Of a stretch of DNA of 64,000 bases, positions 1-9,412 are shown one piece after another. Below the pieces are notes generated by a model that saw only the letters and a program-made list of their open reading frames with translations, was not told where the DNA came from and did no database searches. This DNA comes from JBIICS01 sp044238735 (GTDB taxonomy: Bacteria; Bacteroidota; Bacteroidia; UBA4408), in contig JBIICS010000002.1 in assembly GCA_044238735.1 (NCBI GenBank), forward strand, positions 4,534 to 68,533, read 5' to 3'. The translations under genes and the position numbers were made by a program. Position 1 is the first letter of the stretch. The number at the start of each line of letters is the position of its first letter.

Positions 1-380
1 ATACAACCTTTGGTACATTTACCGCACCAGGTGGGCAAGGAGGAGGAAGTGGGAGTGTAATTGGTGTTTGTAGTAGTTGCTGTGGGAATGGAGGAGCTGC
101 TGGTCTTGGAGGTAACAATGGTTATCCAGGAGGTTGTGATAACTATGGAGCAGGTTCTGGAGGTAATGGCGGTAATGCATTTGCACAATTAAGTTCGGGA
201 GGTACAGGAGGCGGTACTGTGGCGCCATATGTAAATGGTAATAATGGAAGTAATGGGGGCGTTGCTTCTGGTGGCGGTGGTGGGAGTGGTACAATGAAAG
301 GTTGCGTTTCTTCAACAGGAGGTGGTACACCAGGAAATGGAGGTCAAGGGGGTAGTGGACTAATTATAATATCATATTAA
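1..380 (+). CDS. Glycine-rich protein, C-terminal end (5' truncated by window)
   Basis: An open frame runs in from the left edge, with codons starting at position 3, and stops at TAA 378-380. It has no start codon in the window, so only the last 125 residues are visible. They are dominated by Gly, Ser and Asn, with scattered Cys, and end in a short hydrophobic strand (GLIIISY). This end, a Gly-rich sheet closing with a hydrophobic strand, is typical of glycine-rich domains at the C-terminus of secreted or surface proteins in Bacteroidota and of phage-tail-like proteins. Function is unknown. No T9SS tail is present. The next gene begins 9 nt downstream and may be co-transcribed. Confidence 0.75.
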   Translation, partial: TTFGTFTAPGGQGGGSGSVIGVCSSCCGNGGAAGLGGNNGYPGGCDNYGAGSGGNGGNAFAQLSSGGTGGGTVAPYVNGNNGSNGGVASGGGGGSGTMKGCVSSTGGGTPGNGGQGGSGLIIISY

Positions 381-389
381 AATCATATT

Positions 390-1013
390 ATGATAAACTT
401 GTTATTGCTTTTATTAAAAGGAAACGAGAAAATAAAGGTTGAAATAGATCTTGAGTTAAAATATTTAGAGGAGAAAGATTATGACTTAAAGGAACTTGTT
501 TTGTTTTTAGAAAGTGTTAAAAATATTCATGAGCAAATTGTAATAAGTTCCCAGAGCGAATATAAAACATTAGGTAAAAAGTATATTTTACCTTACAACA
601 GAATTAAGGTTTCAAAAATAAATAAGAATAGTCCATTATTTATAAAGCTTTCTTTTGAATTAAGTAGTGATGGAGTTTTTCCATATATAATAATATTAAG
701 ATATTTAATAAAATTGTGTAAGAAATATGGTGCAGACGCTAATATGTTAAAATTGACTTTTAACAATATTGAGGAAGCGCTGGTGCATTATATTCAGAAT
801 ATTTCAAAAGACATATTAAACGAGCAGGAGAAGGATAAACTTATTACAAAAATCCATGAAAATGTTTTCTCAACGAGCATATCTGAAATATTTGAGAATA
901 AAAAATTTATTAGAAATTATAATATTTTTTGCAGAACAAGTCTTGAGATTTCAAAGCTAGTTTTAAGAATTGATAAACTAATCAACTTTATAGATCCAAT
1001 AATAGAAGAATAG
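390..1013 (+). CDS. Hypothetical protein, 207 aa
   Basis: I do not recognise this protein. It has no signal peptide; the hydrophobic start (MINLLLLLLKG) is too short and too quickly followed by charged residues to be a clear membrane segment. It is Lys/Ile/Asn-rich, with predicted mixed alpha/beta structure in the first half and helices after about residue 100. A stretch near residue 75 (KINKNSPLFIKLSF) resembles the strand-rich 'SPL' segment of small uncharacterised proteins found beside phage-like or accessory genes, but this is a weak impression. It starts 9 nt after the glycine-rich gene in the same direction, so the two may form one unit. Base composition is even more AT-rich than the neighbours, which could indicate acquired DNA. 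Confidence 0.7.
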   Translation: MINLLLLLLKGNEKIKVEIDLELKYLEEKDYDLKELVLFLESVKNIHEQIVISSQSEYKTLGKKYILPYNRIKVSKINKNSPLFIKLSFELSSDGVFPYIIILRYLIKLCKKYGADANMLKLTFNNIEEALVHYIQNISKDILNEQEKDKLITKIHENVFSTSISEIFENKKFIRNYNIFCRTSLEISKLVLRIDKLINFIDPIIEE

Positions 1014-1103
1014 ATGTCTTTTTTATTCTAACTGTAAATTATTTTTTCAAAATATTTTGTGTCGTTTCAGTAAATAATAAACAACAGAATTAAATGGTTT
1101 ATA

Positions 1104-3795
1104 ATGTCAATTTTAAAAAGGTTTTATTGTAATTATTTTACATATTATATTCCTTTATTGCGCAAAAGCTCAACCAGTAATTAAAGTACCCGAAACAGGT
1201 GGAGCCGGATTAAAAAAGGGAATTAAAAGTGGACTAATAGTAGATTCAAAATTCAATATCTATGTGTCCTATGCTGATTTGAGTGTTTTTAAAGGGATAT
1301 CTGTTTATAATTATCAAAATTCTACCTGGAAAGATTTTTATTCTGCTAACTCTATTCTAACAACAAAAAAGATAAATAATATTAGTTTGCAAAACGATAC
1401 CCTTCTGTGGATTGCTTCTGATTCCGGATTATATTCATTATCTAATCTTACTTCATTAAAATATTATAGCAATAATATTTACAATATTGGCAATGCGGTT
1501 AAACGCGTAAATTCTAATACAAATTATGTTTCATTTACGTCTGATTCAGGCGTTTTTATATTTACAAATAATCAATTTGTAAAACTTCCTTTAAATGGGC
1601 TCATGCCTGCAAACTTTGAAGTCACAAATAATGGTAATATTGTTTTTAACGATTCAACCAATGTTTATATACTGGGCACTGGCGGTTGCGATACAATAAT
1701 AACGGATATTACTGGTCAATCATTGCCTTTGTATAAGGTAATTAAGCAAACGGCTGATGGAAGTATTTACTTGTTTTCAGAAAGGAGATTTGATAAGCTT
1801 ATTGGTGATAAAATTTTGCCAAATTCTTACTGGAATCATAAATATTCGAATTTTTTAAATTCAATAGCCAGCGATCAATATTCGGGAAGATTTAAAAACA
1901 ATGGATTTGGATCTGTAAATAACTGTTTCGATGGTTTTTATATGGTTGGTAGTTTTGTAACATCAAATGCACCTGCGAATAAATTTTCTTGTTATTATAA
2001 CAACAAATTAATGGTATATGAGGATATTAATCTCTATAAAAATACGGGTGGAAATTCTGTTTACACATTGGTTAATGACTCGTTTGTTGTAAAAGCGAGA
2101 AGCGCACCTTTCACAACTTCTTCCACAAAGGATACGATATTTATTATAAGAATTGACAAGTTTAATAATGTATCCGATCAGATGAATAGTGAGATGCAAA
2201 GCCTGAACATTAATAAAGTATCAACTGTTGCCAATATCGGAGATTTATCATGGGACTTAACAGATGGTGTTTATGAAGTGCCTAAGGGAAATAATAAAAA
2301 TACTGTTTTTGCAAGTGCTTTATGGATAGGTGGATTAGATCGGAATAATGGGATACATGTTGCGGCACAAACCTATAGACAAAGTGGAGTTGATTTCTCT
2401 CCGGGACCACTTGATCTATATACAGCAAACATTAATTACAGCGAAATGATGGATTTTAAAAGAATTTGGAAAGTAGAAGCTTGGCAGATTCTTGAGTTTA
2501 TTGAAAATTTTCAGAATGGAAATGTTCAGAACGGGTCATACATTCCTGCAGAAGTTATTATTAGCTGGCCTGGGAATGGTTTGGGTAATAAGGCTCATAA
2601 ACTGGCTGATTTTGTTGATGTTAATAATGATGGTCTATATCGCCCTCTTCAGGATGGTGATTATCCAAAAATATACGGAGACCAATGTTTGTTTTGGATT
2701 ATGAATGATACTTACAGGTATACGGAAACCATGCGTGTTCCTTTGGGGATTGAGTTGCATTGTTATGCTTATGCGTTTTATTGCCCCGATAAAGAAAATG
2801 GTTCTGAAAGGGCGTTGAATTATACTACTTTTTATAAGTATAAGCTGTTTAACAGAAGTACTGATTCTTATCACGACATGTATTATGGGGCTTGGGTGGA
2901 TAATGATTTAGGAAATTATCAGGACGATTATGTGGGCTGTTACCCAAGCTATAATACAGCCTTTACATATAATGGAGATGATTTTGATGAAAATGCTGCT
3001 GGTTATGGAAGTGTTATACCAATACAAGGTACTTTATTTCTTAATGGTCCTGTTGCAAAGTTAAATGATGGGAAAGACAATGATAATAATGGAGTTGTTG
3101 ATGAGGTAAATGAAAAATGCTTATTGAATCATTTTCTATACTATAATAATGATTTTTCAGAAATTGGAAATCCTGATTCTGCTTCTCATTATTATAACTA
3201 TTTACATAGCTTTTGGAAAGATTCAACACATGTTGTAAACAATGGTGTTGATGGTTGGGTAAATGGAGGAGGTAATGGCCCTAATACTGATTTTATGTTT
3301 AATTCTTTGCCTTATCAAAATGGTTGGCATGAAAACAGAACGCCATCTGATAGACGGTATATTGCATCGGCAGGTCCGTTTAATTTGAATGCAGGGCAAA
3401 TGGTTGAATTCGACTATGCTTATGTTACTAGCTTCGATTCATTAAATACTTTTAATTCACAGCCATATTGGCAAACTTATCTAAATGATTTGGATGTAAT
3501 AAAGAACCATTTTAATTCGGGAGTCTCATCATCTTGTTATTTTATAACTTCCGCAAAAGACAAAATAAAGGATGAAAACTATTTTGAGGTAATGCCTAAT
3601 CCGAATAATGGGTTATTCGAGATTAAATCAAAATTTCAGGATTTGATTTCTGTCTATAGTGTTGATGGACGTTTGATGAGTCAAATTCAAATTGGACCGG
3701 GTTTAACAAAAGTTAATAATGAGAAATATGCAAAGGGTCTTTACATAATGAAGTCATCTATTTCTTCTTGTGCTAAAAAGATCCTAATCGAGTAG
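1104..3795 (+). CDS. T9SS type A sorting domain protein with an apparent N-terminal frameshift
   Basis: This is a secreted protein of about 890 residues. The C-terminal 75 residues form a type A T9SS tail: PNPNNGLFEI, then YSVDGRLM, then YAKGLYIMK, ending KKILIE. The N-terminal third has propeller-like strands (LLWIASDSGLYSL); the middle contains Asp-rich loops (DVNNDGLY, DNDNNGVVDE). The longest uninterrupted frame starts at GTG 1264, but coding sequence clearly extends upstream to about 1117. ATG 1104 gives a basic start (MSILKR) in another frame. Dropping one T from the run at 1122-1125 joins it to a hydrophobic core and a signal cleavage site (YCAKAQ). The natural product was therefore probably MSILKRFIVIIL..., and an indel or sequencing error interrupts it. 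The 645-bp stretch after the gene is non-coding. Confidence 0.8.
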
Positions 3796-3840
3796 AAGAA
3801 TAATTTAGGAATAAAATCTCCTAATAGCAATCATGTATCG

Positions 3841-3920
3841 CGGTTTTATTTTTAATACAATTTCAACTGCTGTATAATAATGTTTTGAGTTTATTGAGCT
3901 GATGATTTCTTGTAGATCCC
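3841..3920. repeat. Diverged direct repeat, copy 1 (copy 2 at 4131-4209)
   Basis: Both copies read CGG(T/C)TTT..., then TAATA(C/T)AATTTCAACT, then a variable AT-rich middle, and end in GCAGATCCC or GTAGATCCC. The two are about 290 bp apart in the same orientation and differ by several substitutions and small gaps, so the duplication is old. Confidence 0.6.
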
Positions 3921-3922
3921 CC

Positions 3923-3962
3923 ACTCGTCCTCGTTTGAGCGATAGCGGTAACGAGGACGAGT
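3923..3962. repeat. Perfect 13-bp inverted repeat (hairpin)
   Basis: Arm ACTCGTCCTCGTT (3923-3935) pairs exactly with AACGAGGACGAGT (3950-3962) around a 14-nt loop. No T-run follows on either side, so it is probably a palindromic repeat rather than a terminator. Confidence 0.8.
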
Positions 3963-3966
3963 ATAA

Positions 3967-3985
3967 TATGCGTTTGTAACGCATA
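3967..3985. repeat. Perfect 8-bp hairpin
   Basis: TATGCGTT and AACGCATA pair around the loop TGT, 4 bp after the previous hairpin. Together they look like one composite palindromic repeat. Confidence 0.7.
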
Positions 3986-3994
3986 CTTACCCCA

Positions 3995-4026
3995 GCTCTC
4001 GCAAGTATAGCGCCAGCGCAACTTGT
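3995..4026 (-). repeat. Dispersed repeat, shared with 62533-62564
   Basis: Read on the minus strand, this 32-bp stretch matches 62533-62564 on the plus strand at 28 positions. Both start ACAAGTT and end ACTTGCGAGAGC, and each can fold by pairing CAAGT with ACTTG. It is a genome-specific dispersed palindromic repeat seen at both ends of this window. Confidence 0.7.
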
Positions 4027-4110
4027 GAGTTTATAACACGTAAGGTTTCTAACCTTGCAATTTGAATATTAATTTTATAAAACAAATAGCTCCCCTTCGT
4101 TCTCCCAGTT

Positions 4111-4139
4111 GCCGCAAGTTTCTCGCTTGCGGCTTTTTT
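4111..4139 (+). terminator. Terminator-like hairpin with T-run
   Basis: GCCGCAAG (4111-4118) pairs with CTTGCGGC (4126-4133) around a 7-nt loop and is followed by six T. It lies more than 300 bp beyond the nearest plus-strand stop, so it may be a repeat element that acts as a terminator. Confidence 0.45.
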
Positions 4140-4285
4140 ATTACTAATATAATTTCAACTACGTAATACTTTAGAATCATTAAGCAGATGTTCTGTTTTA
4201 GCAGATCCCTTATAGGGCTGTAAATTGAAGATGAAAACAAATTTGCTTTGCTTTTCCGGGAATCTGCTTTATAGTTATGAATTAT

Positions 4286-4315
4286 GAAATCTTGAAATTA
4301 GAAATCTTGAAATTA
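4286..4315. repeat. Exact 15-bp tandem duplication
   Basis: The unit GAAATCTTGAAATTA occurs twice back to back, and degenerate versions (GAAATCCTGAAACCT) recur near 4396-4415. No function is evident. Confidence 0.7.
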
Positions 4316-4443
4316 ACACCCGGCTTCGATACCTCAGCCTGACAAAATTTTCAATAAACAATTGAACTAAATTCTAATTCACTTTGGTATTAGAAATCCT
4401 GAAACCTGAAATCTTGGAATTTATATCTCACCCAGCCATCTCT

Positions 4444-7400
4444 TTAAAACACCGCCCTCACGGTTACATTGCCAATGTGCACTGATTTTAACCCTTCAGG
4501 TCTTCGGCCTTCGTAATTGATGCTTAATTGTAATGCAGTAGTAATGTTCTGCTGATAACTTATGCCCCAGGTTAGGTTATTGCCTGGCCTTAACCCTTCC
4601 ATAATTTCATATGCTACCGGACTGTTCTCTAAACCGGTAAATAAAATGTTATAATAGTTTAATCGGCCCGACCAGCTTCCCTTATTGGCACGGTTATATC
4701 TAATTTCGCTGCTTATCCTGTGCTGTATGCCTTGTGTACTGTCGTTTTCAAAGCGATTCTCTTTAATGGAATACTTGTAGGCTAAACTAATTCTGAAATC
4801 AGAAGCTTGCTGGTAGGTTAATCGTGGTTCGGCCTCATTTATGATGATTCTATAGTTACGATTTGTTAGTAATTGAGAGGTATTACTTTTCTCAGCAGTA
4901 ATTAGTTCGGTATTTAAAGTAATCCACTGATTAAAATTTAAACGTGTTCTAACGGTGTGAGAGTTGTTGTTACGGGATTCAAATCCATTAACTAATAAGG
5001 TTTTGTTGCTTAAATCTTGAAATGTGTAATCTGAACCAAAAACATATCCGGTTTTATTAAAGAAAAGCGTATTTCTGAACGAGGAGTTTAAACTTTGTAA
5101 AAAAACATCGCCGGTGTTTCGGTAAAACGGATTGTATTGATCCTGAAACTCCGTGCTGCTGGTTTTGCGGTCTATTCTATAGGAGAACTGATCGCTCCAG
5201 TAATTGATGGCTTTTGCCCACCATTGTTTTGATTTAATTGCCGAGGCCGGATTTATATTTATGATCTGATTAAATTGGTTCCCGTATATCTTTATATACG
5301 TGTTGGTAGGTGTAAAAACTTTTATATACTGAGCCTGATCTGTAAATTGTGATATCTCGAATTCATTTAATTCTTTTGTACCGTTTTGGTTGTAGTCTAC
5401 CCAGGCATATATACCTTGTCCGGGTGCAACTTGTATAAAACTATATTCTTTTCTTAATTCTAATCCCGAGGAGGTTTCATAAAAGGTACTGGTGTATATT
5501 GTAGATTTGAACAAGCGAAGGGTATATTCAATTCGGTTAACTAAATTATTGTCGGGCTTTTGAGTTGTTAAGTTAGAATCAATTATTTTTAACTCGCGAT
5601 ATCCAACATAATTTTTAAGTGTAAAATATCGGTTTTCTACAAATTCCAATGTTCCGCCTGCTCCTTGAGCAAATGCGCTTTTGGTTAATTTATTATTTCG
5701 CAATAACCAGTCGTTACGTTGTGTATAATTTACACTATACTGGTTACCGGTACTATCAGCTTTTGAAGCAATTAGAAACCACTCATTAAACTGATAAGAA
5801 CCAGCAATTAAGCTATCGTTATTGCTTCTAGAATTACGAACATTTCGTTCTTGATCTACCTTAACCGATAGTTTAATTTTTGAGATCTTTCTCGATACAA
5901 TACCTCTTTGTCTTATAAATTGATCATTGCTGATGTTTTGATTAATAAAACTGGCGCTGGCAAAATGATTAGCTTCCCATTGAGGAGTGTTTACATTTGT
6001 GTTTAGCCTGCTTTGATATCCCTGAGTTTGATTGGGCTCTATAAAAGCTTGATTTGTAAAGTCGATTCTTCCGCTCCCCATTTTTTCTAATCCAAGTACA
6101 AGGCCCCCTATATACTGATTGTCGAATTGTTTTTTTCCGATAATATTCCAGTCTCTTTCAAACTCAACGCTTCTGTAACGTTCAATTATAGCAAAGTTTT
6201 TATTTAATTGTTCGTATTGGGCCCCCATTATAAAGCATAGCGGTTTTAACGATTTGTTTAATCGATACTTTTTTTCGATATCTACTTTAAGAGCTAAGTC
6301 CTGATTATTTTTATCGTCTTTACTGCTAAAGGTATTAAGATCATTTTCGCTAAAAGCAGTTTCTAATTTTATTTTTAAAGTACTATCGGGATTAAAATTG
6401 TAATTTAAATTAAGTACTTGTTTACGTTTTGGTGTAATAAGTAAAACGAGTGGTTCATAGTTTCCTTGTCTTACGCCATTTATAGGAGCTACCCATATAA
6501 AAACGCGACCATTAGCGGTACTATTAGTTTGAATATAATTGCCCTTGTTATTTCCTACTTGCGAGAAAGTGAGTTGGTAAAATGCACTATCGGGGTTGTT
6601 GGACTGATAGTAAACAGGGGAGTACGTTACCCCTTCAATGGTAGAATCTTTTTTTGCATAAAGAACTAAGTCGGCTCTATATCCAATACTATCAACACCC
6701 GGCGCAATTGCATTAAGCAAATTATCTCCGGCATTGGCTAAAATTATTTTATCAGCATCGCTTAGTTGTTGTTGAAGAGGTCTGCTTTTATTATCACTTT
6801 CATTGTAATAATTTATAATCAGTTTGTTTTGTTTATCAATATATTCACTTGTATTCACCAGCATTGAGCGCGCATAGTTTTTATCGGCGTATTGAAACTC
6901 TGCAATTATTCGTCTGTCTTTCGTAATAAAACGTTTAGCCGTAAAGGTAACCTCTGCCGTGTTGTAGTCAATTACATAGTCATTTTCCTGTCCACGGGTA
7001 AGCATTTGCCCGTCTATATATATTCGTTCTGTTCCACTTAAAACGATAATAAACAATTCATTTTCCGAACCTCTTAGGCGATAGGGACCTTGATTGCCTT
7101 CAATTCCCTGAATTATATTTCGTGCAAATTTACCCTTACTTACCGCTGCAGCTACCATGGTTTTAAATAGTGAGTTTTTCTTTTCATTAACAGCTACCTC
7201 GGTTGAAAAATTTGCACCTTGAGCCCGCTTATAGTAACTCAATAAATACGCATCGGGCTTGTTCAGTATAAAATCACCGGCAATAAGTTTATTTTTCTTA
7301 TCATTTAACTGAATAAAAACCCTATCAAATTCCTGTAGTTGTTGCGTGTTTCCCTGTGGCTGAAAAGGGATGTTATCATCGGTAATAGCAGCCAAAACGT

Positions 7401-7911
7401 TAATGTTTTCGCTTAATTTACCACTTAATTGAAGATTTAAGCTGGAGTTTAATACAACATTCTGATTGTTTCCAAAACTTACACCTCTCGAAATACTTCC
7501 ATTTTTATTAAGTCCATCGCTAAAAAATTCATTAGCTGAGTTTGAATTACTATAAGGGGCACTAAATGGATTGTATTGTCCGTTTCGATCGGGGAGTAAA
7601 AGTTTAGGGTCTTTTAAAAAATATCTTCGGTTAAGATTTAAGGGTAGAACATTAAATTCTGCACTACCGCTTTTACCAATTAGTGAAGAATCTTTAATTA
7701 TTAAAATAGCTTGTATTTCGTTTACCTGATATTTACTACTATCAATTAATTGATTTTCTACTTTTAAACTAAAATTGGACTCAGCAATCACATTACTATC
7801 AATTGGATTGTAATATAGAAGAGCCGGAATAAAAACCCTGCGGTGCTGATTTAGTTGTGCAAAAAGTGCAGTGCTTAAAAACAAAAGAATTATGGAAAGT
7901 AGTTTACTCAA
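4444..7911 (-). CDS. Large SprA-like outer-membrane surface protein
   Basis: The protein has 1155 residues and a clear signal peptide (MSKLLSIILLFLSTALFAQ). Residues about 130-210 carry a pattern I associate with SprA-type proteins: SRGVSFGNNQ, alternating strands (LNLQLSGKL), an AAITDDN/PFQPQGNTQ segment and QEFDRVFIQL. The rest is rich in alternating hydrophobic/aromatic strands typical of a large outer-membrane barrel, ending in an aromatic residue (VRAVF). SprA, the T9SS translocon pore, is about twice as long, so this is probably a relative or a truncated-architecture paralogue rather than SprA itself. The start is TTG at 7911; no ATG lies nearby upstream. A near-consensus promoter element (TATCTTTA, 7931-7938) sits 19 nt before it. 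It is transcribed alone, divergently from fabF. Confidence 0.7.
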   Translation of the reverse strand: MSKLLSIILLFLSTALFAQLNQHRRVFIPALLYYNPIDSNVIAESNFSLKVENQLIDSSKYQVNEIQAILIIKDSSLIGKSGSAEFNVLPLNLNRRYFLKDPKLLLPDRNGQYNPFSAPYSNSNSANEFFSDGLNKNGSISRGVSFGNNQNVVLNSSLNLQLSGKLSENINVLAAITDDNIPFQPQGNTQQLQEFDRVFIQLNDKKNKLIAGDFILNKPDAYLLSYYKRAQGANFSTEVAVNEKKNSLFKTMVAAAVSKGKFARNIIQGIEGNQGPYRLRGSENELFIIVLSGTERIYIDGQMLTRGQENDYVIDYNTAEVTFTAKRFITKDRRIIAEFQYADKNYARSMLVNTSEYIDKQNKLIINYYNESDNKSRPLQQQLSDADKIILANAGDNLLNAIAPGVDSIGYRADLVLYAKKDSTIEGVTYSPVYYQSNNPDSAFYQLTFSQVGNNKGNYIQTNSTANGRVFIWVAPINGVRQGNYEPLVLLITPKRKQVLNLNYNFNPDSTLKIKLETAFSENDLNTFSSKDDKNNQDLALKVDIEKKYRLNKSLKPLCFIMGAQYEQLNKNFAIIERYRSVEFERDWNIIGKKQFDNQYIGGLVLGLEKMGSGRIDFTNQAFIEPNQTQGYQSRLNTNVNTPQWEANHFASASFINQNISNDQFIRQRGIVSRKISKIKLSVKVDQERNVRNSRSNNDSLIAGSYQFNEWFLIASKADSTGNQYSVNYTQRNDWLLRNNKLTKSAFAQGAGGTLEFVENRYFTLKNYVGYRELKIIDSNLTTQKPDNNLVNRIEYTLRLFKSTIYTSTFYETSSGLELRKEYSFIQVAPGQGIYAWVDYNQNGTKELNEFEISQFTDQAQYIKVFTPTNTYIKIYGNQFNQIININPASAIKSKQWWAKAINYWSDQFSYRIDRKTSSTEFQDQYNPFYRNTGDVFLQSLNSSFRNTLFFNKTGYVFGSDYTFQDLSNKTLLVNGFESRNNNSHTVRTRLNFNQWITLNTELITAEKSNTSQLLTNRNYRIIINEAEPRLTYQQASDFRISLAYKYSIKENRFENDSTQGIQHRISSEIRYNRANKGSWSGRLNYYNILFTGLENSPVAYEIMEGLRPGNNLTWGISYQQNITTALQLSINYEGRRPEGLKSVHIGNVTVRAVF

Positions 7912-8009
7912 CTATAAATTAATCTAAACTTAAAGATAATACCGAAAGACTTAAAACGAGTAGGCTTAAACATTATTTTGAGTATTTTAAATTAATTAAT
8001 CATATTGTT

Positions 8010-8017
8010 TAATTTTG
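8010..8017 (+). promoter_or_regulatory. TAnnTTTG promoter element for fabF
   Basis: TAATTTTG lies 16 nt before the fabF ATG, matching the Bacteroidota -7 consensus. No clear -33 TTTG box is visible. Confidence 0.55.
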
Positions 8018-8033
8018 TTGAAATTACAGAATA

Positions 8034-9278
8034 ATGAAGCGTGTAGTAATTACGGGAATGGGAGCTCTAACTCCTATAGGTAATAATTTGAAAGATTATT
8101 GGCAGGCATCGATAAACGGTGTAAGTGGTGCTGCTGCTATAACTAAGTTTGATACTGCTAAACATAAAACTCAATTTGCCTGCGAATTAAAAAATATAGT
8201 ACCCGCCGATTTTTTTGAGAAAGGAGAGGCCCGCCGTTACGATCTGTTTACACAATATGCATTAATTGCGGTACAAGAGGCAGTTAACGATAGTGGTATA
8301 CTGTTAAGGGAAGTAAATAAAGATAAGATTGGGGTTATATGGGCTTCGGGAAATGGTGGAATATCTACTTTTGACGAGCAAATGGGTGAATATTTTAAAG
8401 GGGATGAAACTCCGCGGTTTAATCCCTTTTTTATGCCAAAAATATTGGTGGATATGGCAAGTGGAATAATTGCGATGAAGCATGCTTTAAGAGGAATTAA
8501 TTATACGGCAGTTTCGGCTTGTGCTTCATCAAACTCAGCCATGATGGATGCTTTTAATTATATCCGTTGGGGTAAAGCAAATGCAATAATTACCGGTGGC
8601 TCTGAGGCGCCTATTACCCCTTCGGCAATTGGGGGATTTAATGCGTGTAAGGCCCTTAGTTTGCGAAATAACAGTCCGGGTGATGCTTCCCGTCCGTTTG
8701 ATAAATCGCGCGATGGATTTGTAATGGGTGAAGGATCGGGGGCGTTTATTTTTGAGGAATATGAGCACGCTAAAAAACGTGGTGCTAAGATTTATGCGGA
8801 GGTAGTGGGTGCTGGTATGAGTGCTGATGCTTATCACCTTACTGCAACACATCCCGAAGGACTCGGCGCTATTTTAGGTATGACCGGTGCATTGGAGGAC
8901 GCGCAATTAAATACAGATCAAATTGATTATGTAAATATGCATGCCACCAGTACTCCCGTTGGAGATATCAGTGAAATTAAAGCATTACACTCGCTGTTTA
9001 AAGAACATTTGTTTAAAATGAATCTGAGTGCAACCAAGTCGTTAACCGGTCATTTGTTGGGCGCGGCGGGCGCTATAGAAGGTATTGTTGCAGTTCTGTC
9101 TTTAAAAAACCAGGTGGTAACCCCAACTATAAATACACAAGAAATTGATGAGGCCATTCCGGCAGGAATTAATTTAACATTGCATCAGCCTCAGGAACGA
9201 AAGATTGATTATGTGTTGAGTAATACTTTTGGATTTGGCGGTCATAACGCTTCTGTAATCTTCAAGCGCTTTCAATAG
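8034..9278 (+). CDS. fabF: Beta-ketoacyl-[ACP] synthase II
   Basis: This cytoplasmic enzyme condenses malonyl-ACP with acyl-ACP in the elongation cycle of fatty-acid synthesis. At 414 residues it has the normal family length. The thiolase-fold catalytic triad is complete: Cys163 in VSACASS, His303 in MHATSTPVGD and His340 in SLTGHLLGAAGA, at the same numbers as in the E. coli enzyme. The N-terminus (MKRVVITGMGALTPIG) and the C-terminal glycine motif (NTFGFGGHNAS) are typical. It stands alone between a divergent surface-protein gene and a convergent RNA methyltransferase gene, not next to acpP as in many bacteria. Confidence 0.97.
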   Translation: MKRVVITGMGALTPIGNNLKDYWQASINGVSGAAAITKFDTAKHKTQFACELKNIVPADFFEKGEARRYDLFTQYALIAVQEAVNDSGILLREVNKDKIGVIWASGNGGISTFDEQMGEYFKGDETPRFNPFFMPKILVDMASGIIAMKHALRGINYTAVSACASSNSAMMDAFNYIRWGKANAIITGGSEAPITPSAIGGFNACKALSLRNNSPGDASRPFDKSRDGFVMGEGSGAFIFEEYEHAKKRGAKIYAEVVGAGMSADAYHLTATHPEGLGAILGMTGALEDAQLNTDQIDYVNMHATSTPVGDISEIKALHSLFKEHLFKMNLSATKSLTGHLLGAAGAIEGIVAVLSLKNQVVTPTINTQEIDEAIPAGINLTLHQPQERKIDYVLSNTFGFGGHNASVIFKRFQ

Positions 9279-9356
9279 CTGGTTAGATAGAAGATTAAAG
9301 TGACTAGTAACTAGTAATCAGTAATTAGAAATTATAGATTGAGCCTTTTACTTCAC

Positions 9357-9405
9357 TCTCAACTCTCAACTCTCAACTTTCAACTTTCAACTTTCAACCC
9401 TCAAC
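9357..9405. repeat. 7-bp tandem repeat, seven copies
   Basis: Seven consecutive 7-mers of the form (T/C)(C/T)TCAAC (three TCTCAAC, three TTTCAAC, one CCTCAAC) lie between the convergent ends of fabF and the methyltransferase gene. The block is a likely length-variable microsatellite. Confidence 0.85.
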
Positions 9406-9412
9406 TTATAGT

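Larger units (their letters stand above)
3796..4443. other. Gene-free repeat-rich intergenic region
   Basis: There is no credible gene in these roughly 650 bases. The stretch holds two diverged direct repeats of about 80 bp (3841-3920 and 4131-4209), three compact hairpins (3923-3962, 3967-3985, 4111-4139), a copy of a dispersed repeat also found near 62533 in the opposite orientation, and an exact 15-bp tandem duplication (4286-4315). It separates two genes that converge on it. The pattern suggests decayed mobile or palindromic repeats collected between transcription units. Confidence 0.7.

Noticed and set aside
19..330. 103-aa minus-strand frame rich in His, Tyr and Leu
   Set aside because: It is the complement of the glycine-rich coding sequence, whose GGN codons create stop-poor antisense frames.
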